Part shown: positions 1 through 14,680 of the stretch, one piece after another
How positions within the stretch are numbered: position 1 is the first letter of the stretch
Layout of the letters: each line of letters begins with the position of its first letter
Source of the DNA: Scylla paramamosain
Lineage: Eukaryota > Arthropoda > Malacostraca > Decapoda > Portunidae
Direction of reading: 5' to 3'
NCBI RefSeq assembly: GCF_035594125.1
Contig: NC_087176.1
Location: 19,370,091-19,434,090, forward strand
Length of the DNA stretch: 64,000 nt
The notes under the pieces: model-generated
Told to the model about the DNA's origin: nothing
Database searches by the model: none
What the model saw: the letters and a program-made list of their open reading frames with translations, nothing else
Made by a program: the position numbers and the translations under genes

Positions 1-1040
1 TCTTAGTGAGTATCCGTTTTCTTTACTTCTTTGTGAGTATCCGTTTTCTTTACGAATGAAGATTTAACAAGTGTCAGAAGTGTGCAGAAGTTTACCGACA
101 CTTCTCCAGCGTTTACGTGGAAGCAACAAAGCAATACACAGGTTATGGAAAGACAAACAATCATGATCCGGGATGGAGGAGTGACCTGTTGTAATCGCGC
201 CAGTGACTGTGATTCCTTCCCTCGCCAGCATATTTTCCTCCGCTTGTCTCTCATCTTAACGAATTTTCCCTCCGCTCATCTCTCCATTTAACTGACTCTT
301 TTCTCTGTCTTTCAACTCCCCTCGCACACTCCCTCCGTTTGTCTCTCCACTTGATAGCATGCACCGCCCAGTCCTGCCGCGGGGATCAAAGGCACCAATG
401 TTTCGTGGGTGATGGCATGTTGCGTTTGAAAACCTAACCAGTGCATTTTTATTTATACAGTTAAGTTGAGTTGTTTTTTTATTTCAACCGTAAAGGAAGG
501 AGATTTTTTTTCCACTTGAAGTAATCGCCTTGAGTAGTCTGATTGCAGGGAATTTCAAATCAACTCTCCATTTTAAGTACATAAAGCGTTTAAATAGCTT
601 CGTTTATTTGCGTCAGTAGTCTTTCCCTTTCCTCTCAGCATTCATGACCTCCATTTCACTGACAACTTTGTTTATTCCTTTCCTTCTCTCTTCCTCTTGC
701 TATCTCTCAATCATTTCACTTTCCATTACGTTAGTAGCATAGTTCACACACAACACTTCCATTTATTTGTCCCTGTTGACGCAGATCATGTCCAAATCAT
801 TGTGCCATGCCATTATACTGTGATGAGAACGAAGCAAAATAAACAGAAAATAATTACAAAGCTTAAATTCTGCATTATGATTTAATTTGGTGGAATTAAC
901 ATGTTTTAATATGGAAATATGTAAAATGCGTTAGTACCATATTTTATGTCTTTTGAACTCACAAAAAGCAAAACAAAAATGCGTCATTTATGCACCCCTT
1001 TGAACTCGCACATACCGGCGACATCTAAATAAGGCCAGTA
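1..1040. other. AT-rich sequence, no gene seen
   Basis: Begins with a short tandem duplication of GTGAGTATCCGTTTTCTTTAC at about 6-52. Nothing else is recognisable. The small open frames are unsupported. Confidence 0.6.
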
Positions 1041-1044
1041 CTCT

Positions 1045-1235
1045 GAAACGTTTTGCTCTCTCATCACGACTATATTTAAAGGCCACAGGGATGATTAACT
1101 CTTTTCTGTTAGCAATGTAGAAATATTGTTACTCTATCACTAGAACCAAAAAAAAAAAAAAAGAAAACTCTTACAAACCTGTGTATCTTCAGGTTTTTCA
1201 AAGTAGTGAGGTGCGGTGCAGAAGTGTTTCAGAAC
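1045..1235 (+). repeat. Dispersed repeat, copy 1
   Basis: Shares blocks with 59617-59815: TCATCACGACTA, AGGCCACAG, AATGTAGAAATATTGTTA, TCACTAGAAC and TGTTTCAGAA in the same order and spacing. It contains a poly(A) run in the middle. It looks like an old interspersed element of unknown class. Confidence 0.6.
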
Positions 1236-1239
1236 AGTC

Positions 1240-4200
1240 TTAAGTGAGAGGCAGCAGGCCTCTTCTTCTTCTTCTTTCTTTCTTTCTTTCTTTCTTTATT
1301 TATTTTCCTTCATCCCAGCGATAGTGTTTTATGTATGCAAGTCAGCGTCAGTTAAACTTTTAAATATCAAGTTAATTTGTAAAAGTGAGAACGGAAGAAA
1401 CGAAGCCAGTGGAGTCCAAGTGATAGAGCTAGCGTGGTGCAGGAGGACTGCATCCTTTACGAAGTGGCGCACCTGCTGTCTGCAAGGACGGACAATTCTC
1501 CTCTAGAATCAGGCAGAGACGAAAGTTACCGTTTTCTCCACCAGTGTGGGAGAGGAAACCCTATTTAGCATCTCATTTACCTAAAATCAGAGCTGGTATC
1601 TTCACCCCGTGATACACTCGAGCTAATTCCGACCGCGGAACACCCATAAAAGCCACCACAGCCAAGGAAACCACGGAAAACAATCCTTTAATTATCTTAT
1701 TGATGAAAATATATTACATAAAGAAATAAGATTAGAGATCCTGAGTTCATACTCGTCTACGGTTCTTTCTCAAGTCTGTTACGGAAAAAAAAAACATACA
1801 TTATGATCATTCCTTTTTTTTTCATGATGACCTGTATAAATATACTTTTTGATCATCGTTATTATTTTCTTTAATGTCGAACAAACCGCAGCCTATAATT
1901 TTATACCACAACTGTTTGATCTCTTACTTACTCTTGCCGTTAAGTCTGAGCTGGAGTACATTACCCCACTGCACGGCTTCCAGCTCTCATTACCTGCAAG
2001 GAAGAGGAGAAGGAGAATGAAGGAGAAGACGGAGGAGAAGGAGGAGTAAGAAAAAGGAGGAGGAGGAGGAAGAGAAAATATATTGTGCAGAAAAGAAGGA
2101 AGGAAGGAAGGAAGGAAGGATGAATGGATTGCAATTGAGAAAAGAAAAAAGGCAGTTCGGGTCTGGAGCGTGATTCAGTGTGCAAGTTTCAAATTACCTC
2201 CTCTCCGGGCACCAGTTAGAGGCGGGACAGCCATCAACCTGTCGATAGGCGGCAATACACTGAGTAGCCTTCGTACAACCGCAGGGTACTTCAGTCTCAC
2301 TCCTCCGGCAAAGCAAAACTACCATCACCAGGGTTGGGTGTGACTGGTTCTTTATTTCATGTTCATACAGAGGCTTTCTTTCATCGTTCATGTGTCCTGT
2401 CACTGAGGGTCTCAGTAAATCAACGTTGTCAGCAAGGTGCCTCGTCTTGTAACCATTTCCTATCAGTTCTATCCCATTTTCATTCTCATTGTCATTGTTC
2501 TTGTCCTCATCTTCATCGTCGTCCTCCTCCTCCTCTTCTTCCTCCATCTTTTCCCCTTCGCCATTATCACCGCCATCATCATTACCACCAATTTTTCCCC
2601 ATCTTTTCTCCCTCCTTGTACTCTTTCTTCTTCCTGCTCCTTCTCTTCCATCTTCCCGTAGTTGAAGACAAGCCTCTGATAGCGGAGGGGATTCATTACT
2701 GAGATGTGAGGTTCATGGAGAAAGCAGTTTTTCATCATACGAGGCGTGCGATGCAGTGGCCAAAGCTTCCATGAGTTTAGAAGCGTAAAAGGTTCCTGCA
2801 TGATTACGTTTGTACTGAAATCCTGGACTGATATTGGATAGGAAAGCCGGGATATTATTTTCGTTAGTGATATCGATATAGGTGACTCAAGAGACATGGA
2901 ATAACCTTCGGCTAAGTATGGTAAAGTGTAAATGAATGTATAAACACAAAACAAGACGAGAGCGTACATTGCCAATCCCTAAATAAGAAAGTCAGGTCTT
3001 CTCTCAGTGTCTCAGTCCGTCGAAGAGAATTTTACGGTAAACCAGAAATGTGATGGTGTCTTTGGAACAGTAATCCCTCCCGAGAATCTGCAGGGATGAG
3101 CATTCATTGATGATATCTCTGGCCTGGAATTCTGGTGCACGTCGGAAAGATGTGACAGTAGAAAATGACAAAGTAACTTACATACAGTGAAAAGGGGACC
3201 AGAATTTAAGATAATGGTCGAATAAGGATGCATTAATTGATTTTTTGGAGTGCTAATGGCAATATGGCACTTGTTACTTCGTCTGAATATTTCTTGTCAT
3301 AGACCATTGTAACTAATTTGTGTCCAACATGAATTTATTTAGCAGAAAGCGTTACCTTGAGGTGCCAGACTCCGGAAGAAGTAATGTGTTTTTAAATTCA
3401 GAAGAGCCGCAAACAAAAGTCACCTACAAATTGTTTTCGTGAACCCATCAACAATTAGCATGATTACCAAGTGACCGACCTCGGTGAAAACAGCAAACAG
3501 GTAAATTAGTGAGGAACGCTCGTCTTCCTCCTCCTCCTCCTCCTCCTCCTCCTCCTCCTCCTCCTCCTCCTCCTCCTCCTCCTCCTCCTCAACACCATCA
3601 TAAACCTCACTATCATCATCATATCCCTATCCCTCTTCCTCCTCCTCCTTGGAAGATAGCAACGTACTAATAATTTCAGGCAAGCAGGACGGGTTCAGTA
3701 ATAAGGATTACCGTCCCAGTAGAGCACCTCTTAGCTTCTTTAACAACTACGGCCCACACATACTCGTTATCAGACTTTCCCGGCCTTGTTTCAACGTGTA
3801 CTTTTCCTCCCAACGCGTCTTTACACGGGTGGTTGTGTAACTAGTAGTGTTCTTCATCATTTCACGACCCCCCGGACTTTGAGGTAAATTGTGCAAATGT
3901 GTACCGTGTGATTTTTATGAAAGTTCTGGTAATGTCGGCTGTCTATCTGCCCATTATAGGTCATTGCATGCAGAGGCAGGGGGTGTCACCGCTCTTTTTA
4001 CGAATCTCGGTATGATTCCTGTTGTGAGAGTTGTGTTTCATTGGAGGGTGCTTTTATTGGTTGTAGGGACATCTTAGTGTTTACCAGGTCTTGCTTCATA
4101 TTGCTGTCACATCACAAGCATTGTTCTCTTCTGTCAAAGAACTTTTATCGTTATTACAATTGCTGGTGTGATAATCCCTACGTCCATAGAAATCCTTACT

Positions 4201-5533
4201 GGAATTGCCTGAAAGTTGCTTCATTCATCTATTGTGAGTGGAGTTATTAGAATGAGATCACTCTTGTCTTTCAGTAAATTTTCGAACTAGTGTGAGGATT
4301 GCACTGTCATCTGGTGACGAACTTCTGAACTAAGCTTAAGGAATATCCATTTTGTGGCTGAATACCACACGTTTTCTTTCTTTTTTTTTTTTTTTTTGTT
4401 CATTGCAACTGAATACGAATATGTTTCACCGAGAAATGTATTGCATCACTTTAATTTAATTCGAAATTTTATTGTGGTCATTTTGAGGAACTTTTTCTAT
4501 TATACTGTGGCAGCTAAAAATTCTAACGCTGTGAGGAAATTGCAAAACGTGATCTTATCTAAGGTTGCCATGACGTAGCTGCCACACGAATGCCGATCAA
4601 TCCAGTCACTTGCGCAGACACTTGATAGGCAGCATAAACAGTTGGTAGACAGGTACAGTATATGATGAGATAGATATTAACCAAAAGGCATATTTACAGA
4701 TACACAATTTTACTTCCCTGAAGAGAGCACACGTATGGCTGTAGTGTCTCCCTCAGGTCTTAAAAACAAGTCCTATCTACAAAGGTGATTCCACGTAGCA
4801 ATACATATTCTGTAATCTTTGAGTGGCTTCCACATTGATAAATTATTGGAACTGCAATCCAGAGAGAAAGAGAAAAGAGTCTGTGTAAAGAATAATAGTA
4901 AGAGGAGTAATAACAATAACAACAACAAAACCAAACAATAACCAAACAACCATCCATCCAAACAAACAAACAAACAAACAACAAACAAGCAGAGAAAGTA
5001 AGGTTTCCTCTACCTGTTGTTATCATTTAAGCCTTTCTGTTCGTAAAAGTGATCAATATTTTTTCTTTTTTCTTCCTCTGTCGGTCCGTAGTAATCCCGT
5101 GATGCAGGGTTCCCTCTCCACAACGGGGCGTCGTGATTCCTGATTCCCTGAAGATCACTCCGCCATTCGAGTCAATTTTCTTTATTTGAGACTCATTTTT
5201 TGTTCTTTCCTTTTTGTCCAAGTTGTTAATTTCCGTTACTAAACCGTTCACATACAGACCCTTTATTCTTTATTTTCTTTATTTTATTTTTTATTTTTTT
5301 ATTTTTATTTTTTTTTTTTACAGAAGATATATTAAAACTGAACAACGTCAACAGGCAAAGACAAGAAATAAACAAGGAATAATTTAAGCCATTTTTCTGC
5401 TATACTCATCCCTCGTTAACCTTCCTAGCACCGGAAAAATCATTGGCGTGGAGGAACACGAGAGAAAAGAGAGGAGACAGAAGATTAACCTTGTCTTTCT
5501 TACGCTACAGAAACTTATCCCAAAAGTAGTGTG
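1240..5533. other. Unique AT-rich sequence, no supported gene
   Basis: Contains a purine run (GAAG units near 2090-2118), a pure TCC array at about 3524-3590, and scattered short frames with no splice-site logic beyond chance. A Cys-rich stretch on the - strand near 2198-2288 is discussed among the findings. Confidence 0.5.
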
Positions 5534-5537
5534 TTAA

Positions 5538-5743
5538 CCCTTTCAATGTGATATGAAACACCTAACAGCAACGGGAGTAACGCATGGAATCTTTATAAGC
5601 ATCTACAAGAAAGAAGGACATCAAAAATAATAGATTTAGCAATATCTACTCAGTTTAATGATTGGAAGTGGCTATAGAACAAGTAAAGATGTCTCAGTGT
5701 GATTAGTATTTAGGGAAAGATGTACCAAATAACAGTCAAAGGG
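5538..5743. mobile_element. piggyBac-like MITE, 206 bp
   Basis: Flanked on both sides by TTAA (5534-5537 and 5744-5747). The left end reads CCCTTTCAATG and the right end, inverted, CCCTTTGACTG, so the inverted repeats match at about 8 of 11 positions. TTAA targets with a CCC start are typical of piggyBac-superfamily elements. The interior is noncoding. Confidence 0.55.
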
Positions 5744-6018
5744 TTAAAAAGTTACACGTATTCAAAGAGGGGAGATTTGCGTGGCAGTGAAAAGCCTAAC
5801 AAAGTGTGGAGGGGTTGAATTGGTCGTAGCCACACCCGAGGGTCCTATCGAGTCTTAGTTACATATTCCGATTACCTGGTGTTCTGAAGCCAAGAATACG
5901 CCAACTTGTAGCCACACGTTAAGGAGAATGGGAAAACTTTAGCGAGCTCCCCAAAAGATAGTGGGAAACAAGATATACGAGACCAATAGAAAGTTGAAGA
6001 AGACAAGAGTAAAAAAAA

Positions 6019-6020
<2 letters not shown>

Positions 6021-6100
<80 letters not shown>

Positions 6101-6204
6101 ACTAAAAGATTGATGGAGGAGGAGGAGGAGAAATTAATAATGTTTAAACGAATAAAAATGATGGAATACAAGTAGTTTTGCTTTGCCAAGATTAAGGATG
6201 AAGA

Positions 6205-6292
<88 letters not shown>
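6021..6292. repeat. Two (GA)n arrays
   Basis: About 76 bp at 6021-6096 and 84 bp at 6209-6292, followed by an ACC run and a (CA)n run to 6472. The Arg-Glu and Ser-Leu open frames here are repeat artefacts. Confidence 0.95.
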
Positions 6293-6295
<3 letters not shown>

Positions 6296-6446
6296 GCCGT
6301 AAAATAAGACACAAGCAGAGAAAAGAAAGAAAGAAAGAGACAGGTGACAAAGAAAATGCGCCCCCGGTGTTTCCTTGGAGAACGAGACACCAGCGTGCAC
6401 AGACCACCACCACCACCACCACCTTCACAATCACCACACAAGCACG

Positions 6447-6478
<32 letters not shown>

Positions 6479-6479
6479 T

Positions 6480-7785
6480 CTGTTGCTCAAATATAAAATG
6501 CCGTGAGTCTTTCTGTTACAAACATTAATACCCTCCACATTTTCTAATTGGATTATTTCCTTCGTTCTTAAGATTTGGAAGGAGAGTGTGAATATTCGGT
6601 GAGAAATATAAAAAAAAACAATAATGGAAGGAAACTAAAGAACACGTCGTCAGCTGTGTATGTTCGTTAACTCTGGTTCAGTATCAGTACCACACATCAA
6701 ACGGTTGCTAACGAGTGAGGTTATTTTATTATGGTCCTTTGTTTCACTGCCACGTATTGCATCGCGTAACGGAGGCAAACTGAAGTCTTGTTCCATTTTT
6801 CCATTACTCCGTTCGGAAATATAGAATTGCTTGTTGTTCTTAATTTCATTCGATGCTTTTGTTATATCCCCACATTTCTCGTTGGGACATTTTTGTTATT
6901 CTTGCAGTGAAAAATGTATCATTGTCAGGTGTTAGGATGTTGTTAGGTATTGCTTCTTAATCGACATGAGTAAGTGAAAGGATTATGTAAAGGTCTTAGT
7001 ACTTGGTTCATAAAGATAATTAAATTTGCACTGGCGCTCTGTAATTATTTAGAGAAGGTAAGGGGAGTTTTTTTTTTTTTTTTTTGTCTTCTATTGAAAT
7101 CTTAAAAAGCTACGAGTATCTAGATTTTTCCATCTATCCTTCTCAGTAATTTTAATTAAACATTGACACACATTATTTTCTCTGCCTGTACCAAACGACA
7201 AGAATAATTTCATTGTTATCTCGTATGTTTGGTGTGGCTGCCTGTAAGTCTGTCTCGCTTTTCCACATCAATGAAGCCAGTATTCAGTAATCAAACCAAC
7301 ATTCTGATAACTATTTATATTTGTATAAGGGCAAACAGCTACATAAAAGAGATATCATATTCGAGTGTTTCTTCGCCTTAATTTCCTCCGTTTAAACTCA
7401 GTTAAGTTTGTCTTAGAAGGTGAAAACAACCTCAGTGTACTGCAAGGATTCCAACTTGACACACTCCTACGTTGTTTTCTGCGGCAAACACTACGTTCCT
7501 TTGCCTTCATGTCCCCATTTCATACTCAGTTAAGGAATTTGCTGTCTTTGTATTGTGTCCTTAGAGAAAAACAAGTTCTCAAGTCATCGCAAAGGTGTAC
7601 ATGGATTCCAGCTTGACGTAATGCCAGGAAAATCAACGTTTCTTTGTCTTGGTTTCTCCAGTTTAAGTCCAAGAGAAGGACTTTGGTGCTGCCTTGTTAT
7701 ATCGAGTAATCAGCAAAGTGCTTGGATCCCGACTGTGATAGGTAGAGCACCGGCTTGATGTCACACACACGCCTCATTGCCTCTG

Positions 7786-7787
<2 letters not shown>
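6480..7787. other. Unique sequence, weak internal repetition near 7396-7750
   Basis: Related words recur: ACTCAGTTAAG at about 7397 and 7523, GATTCCAACTTGAC and GATTCCAGCTTGAC at about 7448 and 7605. This suggests an old tandem copy. No gene seen. Confidence 0.45.
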
Positions 7788-8243
<456 letters not shown>

Positions 8244-8636
8244 AAATGTTGATAAAGGAGTGAGTCAGAACAATACATAAAACTTTGAGGCGATAGGTAA
8301 TTCAAAACCGTAAAGATAAATAAATAAATAAATGATTACAATAACTAAAAAGGAAAAAAGAACTAAAGAAATAAAGAACAAAACCAAACTAGTGAATCGA
8401 TAACCTAGAAGCTAAATAAAAGAAGGAAAATAAATAAGTAAATTGATAAAAAAAAATAAAAATAGACCGGTGGGAGCTTGAAAAAATAAATAAATGAAAA
8501 ATAAATAAGCAGGAGAAATAAAGGTAGATACATGCATCGAGAACTTTGAAAATTAAACAAACGAATTGGAAGCAGACACAGGCGTCGTAAACTCCTTTAA
8601 AACGAATAACAACTTTCAGGTCTTCCATCACCCAGA

Positions 8637-8748
<112 letters not shown>

Positions 8749-8759
8749 AGAAGAAGAAA

Positions 8760-9887
8760 AAGAAATCTGAGGACACACTGAAATACAACCATGACATCCC
8801 AGCCGTTACCATTCAAGGAGGTTCTAATTATTCTCCTCTTCCTCGTCTTGATCATCTTCCTACTCTTCTTTTTTTGTTTTTCTCAGTATTCTTCTGGTGT
8901 ACCCATCAGGACTCCTTCTCTTCTCTAGCAGCCTGTGACGAGCCCCCGCCCCCTCCCACCGCCAGTCAGATGGACGGACGGGAGAGAGAACGGGGAGGGG
9001 CGGTAAAGGATGAACCAGGGTGGTTTATGGCGAGGAGGAGGAGGAGGAGGAGGAGGAGGAGGAGGAGGAGGAGGAGGAGGAGGGGGTGGAAAAAGGGTTA
9101 GATTAAGTACAAATGGAGATGGAGGAAAGGGAGAATGGAGCGGACATTTCAGAGGAAAGGTATAACAAAAAGATGGGCACAAAGGAACACAAGGGAAGAG
9201 CAAACATCGGCAGACTTGTTGGTCCTCACAGGGCTGTTTGTGGGGACTACACTGTCTAGCATACAGTAAGAGGAAAAAAAAAAGGGAAAAGGTTGAATAA
9301 GTAAGGAATGAAAGCTAGAAAAGGAAGATGTTGAAAAAGGGAAGAAAGAGGAGGAGGAGGAGGAGGAGCAAGAGGAGAAGGATTAGGTGATGGTGGTGAT
9401 GGTGATGGTGATGGTGGTGGTGATGGTGGAAGTGCATACAGTGTGCACACAAATTAGTTGGTACAAGTTCCCCCATTTATCTCATGAGAGGTTGTTTCCT
9501 GACGCCGCCCCTCCGCTTCCCCTGGCTGTGCTCCATTCATCACCTTCACCTGGGCTTGCATTTCCACTCCAGCACATACTTGCATATTTCATTCCCCACC
9601 TCCACCACCACTACCAGCACCAGCACTCTCCCAATCCATCTATATCGCCTCGCCCTGCCAAGTTACATCACAGCCACTCACCACTAACGCCACCTCATCG
9701 TTCCCATGCACTTCATGCTCTGCCTTAATTAATCATTCTTCTTGTCCCTTTCTCTAAGTAAAGTTGTGTTCTTTTACCGTTTTCTTTCCATTTTCATTCG
9801 TGCTTCCTCCCCTTCCAATAACTGCTTGGCTGGCAGGGAAGCTTGCAAGACAGACTGGGCGAGTAGTATGAGGGTCTTGACTAATTA
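8760..9887. other. Purine-rich and pyrimidine-rich sequence, no gene
   Basis: GGA array at about 9031-9083, GGA/GAT runs near 9350-9430. The Pro-rich and Arg-rich frames are repeat translations. Confidence 0.6.
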
Positions 9888-10195
9888 ACTGCCTGACCAA
9901 CTGACTGATTGACTAACTGAATGGTTGAGTGATTAGTTGACTGACTGACTTACTGATTGACTGACTGACTGACTGACTGACTGATTAACTGGCTGACTGA
10001 CTTACTGGCTGACTGATTAGCTGGCTGATTGACTAACTGGCTGACTGACTAACTGGCTGACTGACTAATTAACTGACTGATTAACTGACAAACTTGCTGA
10101 GTGACTGACTGGTTGATTAACTGTCTGACTGATTAACTGAATGACTAACTCCCTGACTGATTGATTAACTGACTGACTGACTGACTAACTAACTG
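9888..10195. repeat. Degenerate CTGA/ACTG minisatellite, about 300 bp
   Basis: A run of ACTGACTG-type words mixed with ATTAACTGGCTG, GATTGACTAACT and CTGATTAACTG. It keeps a four-base phase but has diverged strongly, unlike the pure microsatellites nearby. Confidence 0.9.
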
Positions 10196-10787
10196 AGCAA
10201 CAACAAGACTTAAAATCAATGTAGGTAATACATGAAGAGAACTGATAACAAGAACTTTTATATTTTTAGGACGGGAGTGTGAGTGAGAGAGTATTATCAT
10301 GGCACGTCAGGTAACATACTGTAGGTGACGCGCGTATAGGAGAGAGAGAACACAACACCGTGGGAATGATCACGCGGGTCTGGAAGGGAGAATAAAAGAC
10401 AATGGCAGGGAATGCTCCTTCCTTGGTGGAGAAATTCAAACCAGCGGAAGAAAAATGAAGACAACGCTCGTTAAACTTGCGGCCGAGAACGTGAGGTGTG
10501 GAGGGAGGTAGGTGATGATGGTGGTGATGATGATGGTGATGGGTGGTGGTGATAAGAAAATACTCGTAGGAACATCATACAATCTTTTCTTTTTTCTTCT
10601 TTCTTCGGCTTTGTTCATCTCTGTATTAGGTCGCTGTTCGCTATCAACCTCCTCCACTTTCGCCTGCCCTGTACACGAACAATAAGGGATAAGAAACCAG
10701 TAAGGCCTACAAGTGGTTAGTCTGTTTATAAGCATGTGCATTACCCTCCCATTATTCCATCCACTCCTCTCATCATCTTTGACTTCC

Positions 10788-11048
10788 TTCCAATTCTCTT
10801 TTGACGCTCCCTTTTGACTCATAAAAGACAACATGATTAAAGAGTCTATTTCAAAACAGTCATTTGTACCTTTCTGTTTGGCGACCGACTTCTTTCTGTC
10901 TCATTTCAAAATCTAACTGTACTTTTCCAATTTTCTTTTGACGCTCCCTTTTGACTCGGCACTAACACCATGATTAAAGAGCCTATTCGTCATTTACCTT
11001 TGTGTTTGGGAACCGACTTCTTCCTGTCTCATTTCGAAGTCTAACTAT
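10788..11048. repeat. 137-bp tandem duplication, diverged
   Basis: Two copies, 10788-10924 and 10925-11048, share TTTTGACGCTCCCTTTTGAC, CATGATTAAAGAG, ACCGACTTCTT and CTGTCTCATTTC in order. The second copy is about 13 bp shorter. No coding content was recognised. Confidence 0.85.
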
Positions 11049-11288
11049 CAAACTTCATTCCGTTGCTTCTAGTGTAATACTGATTTTTCTGCTTCAGGAA
11101 TTTGTTATATCACCTTTTGTTATGTATCTTATAATAGTGATAATGATGGGAATGGTGTTGATGATGATGGTAGCCCAGGTATGGACTTTTATAAGAGATT
11201 CCAAGAAAGTCAATAGGAGGTGGACAAGAAATCAACAAGAAGCTTTACATCATTAGATAAATGTATGGTTCTGTTTACTGGTGATGAT

Positions 11289-11454
<166 letters not shown>

Positions 11455-11459
11455 ATCAT

Positions 11460-14400
11460 TACTATTAAGACAAAGATTATTATTTTTCTTCTCTTTGTCT
11501 TTCAATTATTTCCATGTATGAATTTTACAGGACTCCAGTGTGACGCAGTTCTTTCCTTATCCTCATCTTCCTGCTAGGAAAAAGATCTGACTTTTCCTTC
11601 ATTCAACTTTAATTAAAGGAATAATATCTTCCCTTATCATTTTCCAAACTTTTTTTTTTTTATCTGAGCCTGCAATTGTTTTTTTTTTTTTTCTCCCTTT
11701 GTGGTCTTTTCGGGTTTGTGGTATTTTTAATTTTGTTCTAATTTTCGTCGTTATCTTCCTCCTTGCTGGCGACTGGTGTATGCCGTCACAATGATGAATA
11801 ATGTGGATTTAACTTTCATCTAGTCTTTCCTTCCTCCATCCAGCCTCCGGTATTAGGAATGTGTTATTATATTTTCCCGCAAAGCGTTCCTTCCTCCTCC
11901 TCTTCCCTCCACCCGAGCCGTCCCTTGCCACCCTGGGCACCGGGTCTTCAAAACATTTCCACAGCGTCCCCCTTCACCTTCCCGCCGCGACTTAAGGTTG
12001 TCAGAATCCCCCACTAGTAATTTTCGCCTACAGAAGTTAGGTGGCCATACGTGTAATGTTTCCCCAATTTTTGTTAATTTTGCTTGGCAGTTTTATTTAT
12101 TTTTGTCATTAATTTTTAGTATTTGGAAAATGTCAGAATTTTTGGATAAGGAAAACTGGAATAAAATTTTCATGCTTTTCTTTACAAATTTTGTCCTTTA
12201 ACATTTGAATCTCTGACAACTCTGGTGGTCATACATTTTTTTTTCCTTCTGGCATAATTTTTTTATTTTATTTCTTTTGGGGGGAAAATAATAAAAAAGT
12301 TAAGGAAGAAAAGTATTTATTTTTTCTTCAGACTTGTTTTTTTTCATTACACAGATTGCTATTTTCTCAACCACAGTTCTTTGCATTATAAGTGTCTCTT
12401 TCCAGAAGAGAAAACAATCAAAATGAAAATCGGTTACTAACTTTGGGAGGACATACGAAGATAATTTGAGATACGAGCTGTTAAAAAGATTTTGTGTCAC
12501 CACTCCCATTTTGCAGTTGTTAATGAACTCCTGCACTGTAACTATCATCTCTGTCCTCCCTCCACCTTCCTCTTCTATCTTGAGGTGAGTTTGTTTTGCA
12601 AAAAATGCTTCTCTTGTTCAGTTCCTCCTGGTGGTGCAGTACATCAACAGTGTGCTGTGAAAACGCAGAGAAACCAGAAGTTGACAGGAAGTGGATATCA
12701 CCTTTCTTGAAATTGTACACTTGGACATATTGTCAGTGACAGGTACTGTATATCCATAGTAAACATACAAAATACACAGTTGCATAATGGAAACGTGAAC
12801 AACTGACATGATGGGGGATTTAAATTTCCCCGAACAAGCCCTTGTTTTCCCTTTAAATTTTGGGAAAAATAATAGAAAAGTTACATCATTCGATTCGGGG
12901 AACCACACGTTTTCTATGACGCTCAAAGCATAGAAGACTAAAATTTTCACGCATACTCCGAAATTGTGGTCTCCTCAAGGGTGGTGGCACTTACTAACTT
13001 TTAAGCGCACGCCAATTACGCGAGGTCTTCTTGCAGATTTTTACTCTGCATTAAGAAACTTTGCGACGGTGTTGCCAGTGCCCAAAGAGGAAATTAATGG
13101 GTTTTGCAGCTTATTTCTCCCATGTTCTTATTTATTTGCTTTGGAAAATTTTATTTCTTAGTCCTTTGTGTCCCTTTATTGTCTCTTTATGATGAAAGTC
13201 TCTAAGGTTTCCTGCGTCTCTTCAGAAACTGAACATAAAATTTATTTGGAAAGGAGACTAATATTTTTCTTGGCCATCAGATCAGCGATGACTATTTTAC
13301 ACGTGCTCTTCATCTCACCTTGAAAATGCAAGAATCCCAGAGCGAAGAACCGGTGACGACGTGGTGCTTTCTTCAGTTTTCACACTTGCACATTGCAGTG
13401 AGAGAAGACGTGCTAGTAACTGCTGTGACTAAGGAAGACACAGAAGACCAAGATGTAGAAGGTTGATCCGCAGCCCGAAAGAAGAAGACTAATGAAGCCA
13501 AGAGGTATTAATAGAGTATGTTTCTTTGTTTCGCTTCATCTTGTCGCCTCTCTCGCTTATCTCATTCATGTTTAGAAGGATCTACCCGCACGTGGGCTTT
13601 GTGAGGCTTTGGATATGCACTTCGTGATTTTTTATATCCCCTCATTAAATATCAGATATTATAATGCCCACAAGTATGAAATCTTCGCCTAAATAACATG
13701 TATCTAATATTCAAGGTTTTATTACTGGCATATATACCTATTGATCAGATTTCCATATTTTCAATTAGCGCCTTTGACACATTACTGAATATGACGTACC
13801 TCAAAACACTCGACCAAATTATATAGTTACAAGAAATGTTTAATTACCAGCATACACTCAAAACCAAGGGAGTACAGTTAATTAACGACGAAAAATTTTA
13901 TGTAACTCAAGTCAAGTATACTTTTTTTTTCCCCTTTTTTGCTATAGACAAGTTTCCAATTTCACTATTTACATGCAGCTAAGTAAACCTTCACCTTCTA
14001 CATATTCAGAAAACCAGGCGCTGTACAAGATCATTACGTCCATGCAAACTAAAGACCACTCACTGGAACCTCTCTGCATTATTCCTTTCACTCCGCCTCC
14101 TCTTACACTCCCAGATTTTCTTTTCCTCCGCCTACTTTGGCGCTGGCGAGGTGACGAGATGGCGCCGCGAGTGAGTGCCTGGCTGCCTTAGAATTCTTGA
14201 GTCGGAAGCCCTAGTGACCAGCGGGACTGAAGGTGCATCCTTTCACCTGCAGGCACGGTGACGAAGGTGCTGCCGGATAGGAGGGAGGCAGTGAGAAGAG
14301 GTCCTTTGAGCACGTTTGTATAGCCAGGGTCCCGAAGACTGCCCGGGGGAGAGACACATGTGAAGACACCAAATGGAGCCGAGCAGGGTGAGGTGAGGAC
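11460..14400. other. Unique AT-rich sequence, no supported gene
   Basis: T-rich runs and long AT-rich stretches. A GC-richer patch at 14140-14345 has ATGGCGCCGCGA followed by GTGAGT, which could mimic a first exon, but nothing downstream supports it. Confidence 0.5.
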
Positions 14401-14409
14401 ACGACATAG

Positions 14410-14680
<271 letters not shown>

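Noticed and set aside
6205..6528. Long Arg-Glu, Ser-Leu, His-Thr, Cys-Val and Tyr-Ile open frames here and at many other arrays
   Set aside because: They are dinucleotide repeats without stop codons in any frame and have no other coding sign.
7735..7765. tRNA D-arm-like words GGTAGAGCACCGGCTTG
   Set aside because: No T arm or anticodon stem follows; probably chance or a SINE head remnant.
14160..14180. ATGGCGCCGCGA followed by GTGAGT, like a tiny first coding exon
   Set aside because: No promoter, 5' exon context or partner exon could be shown.
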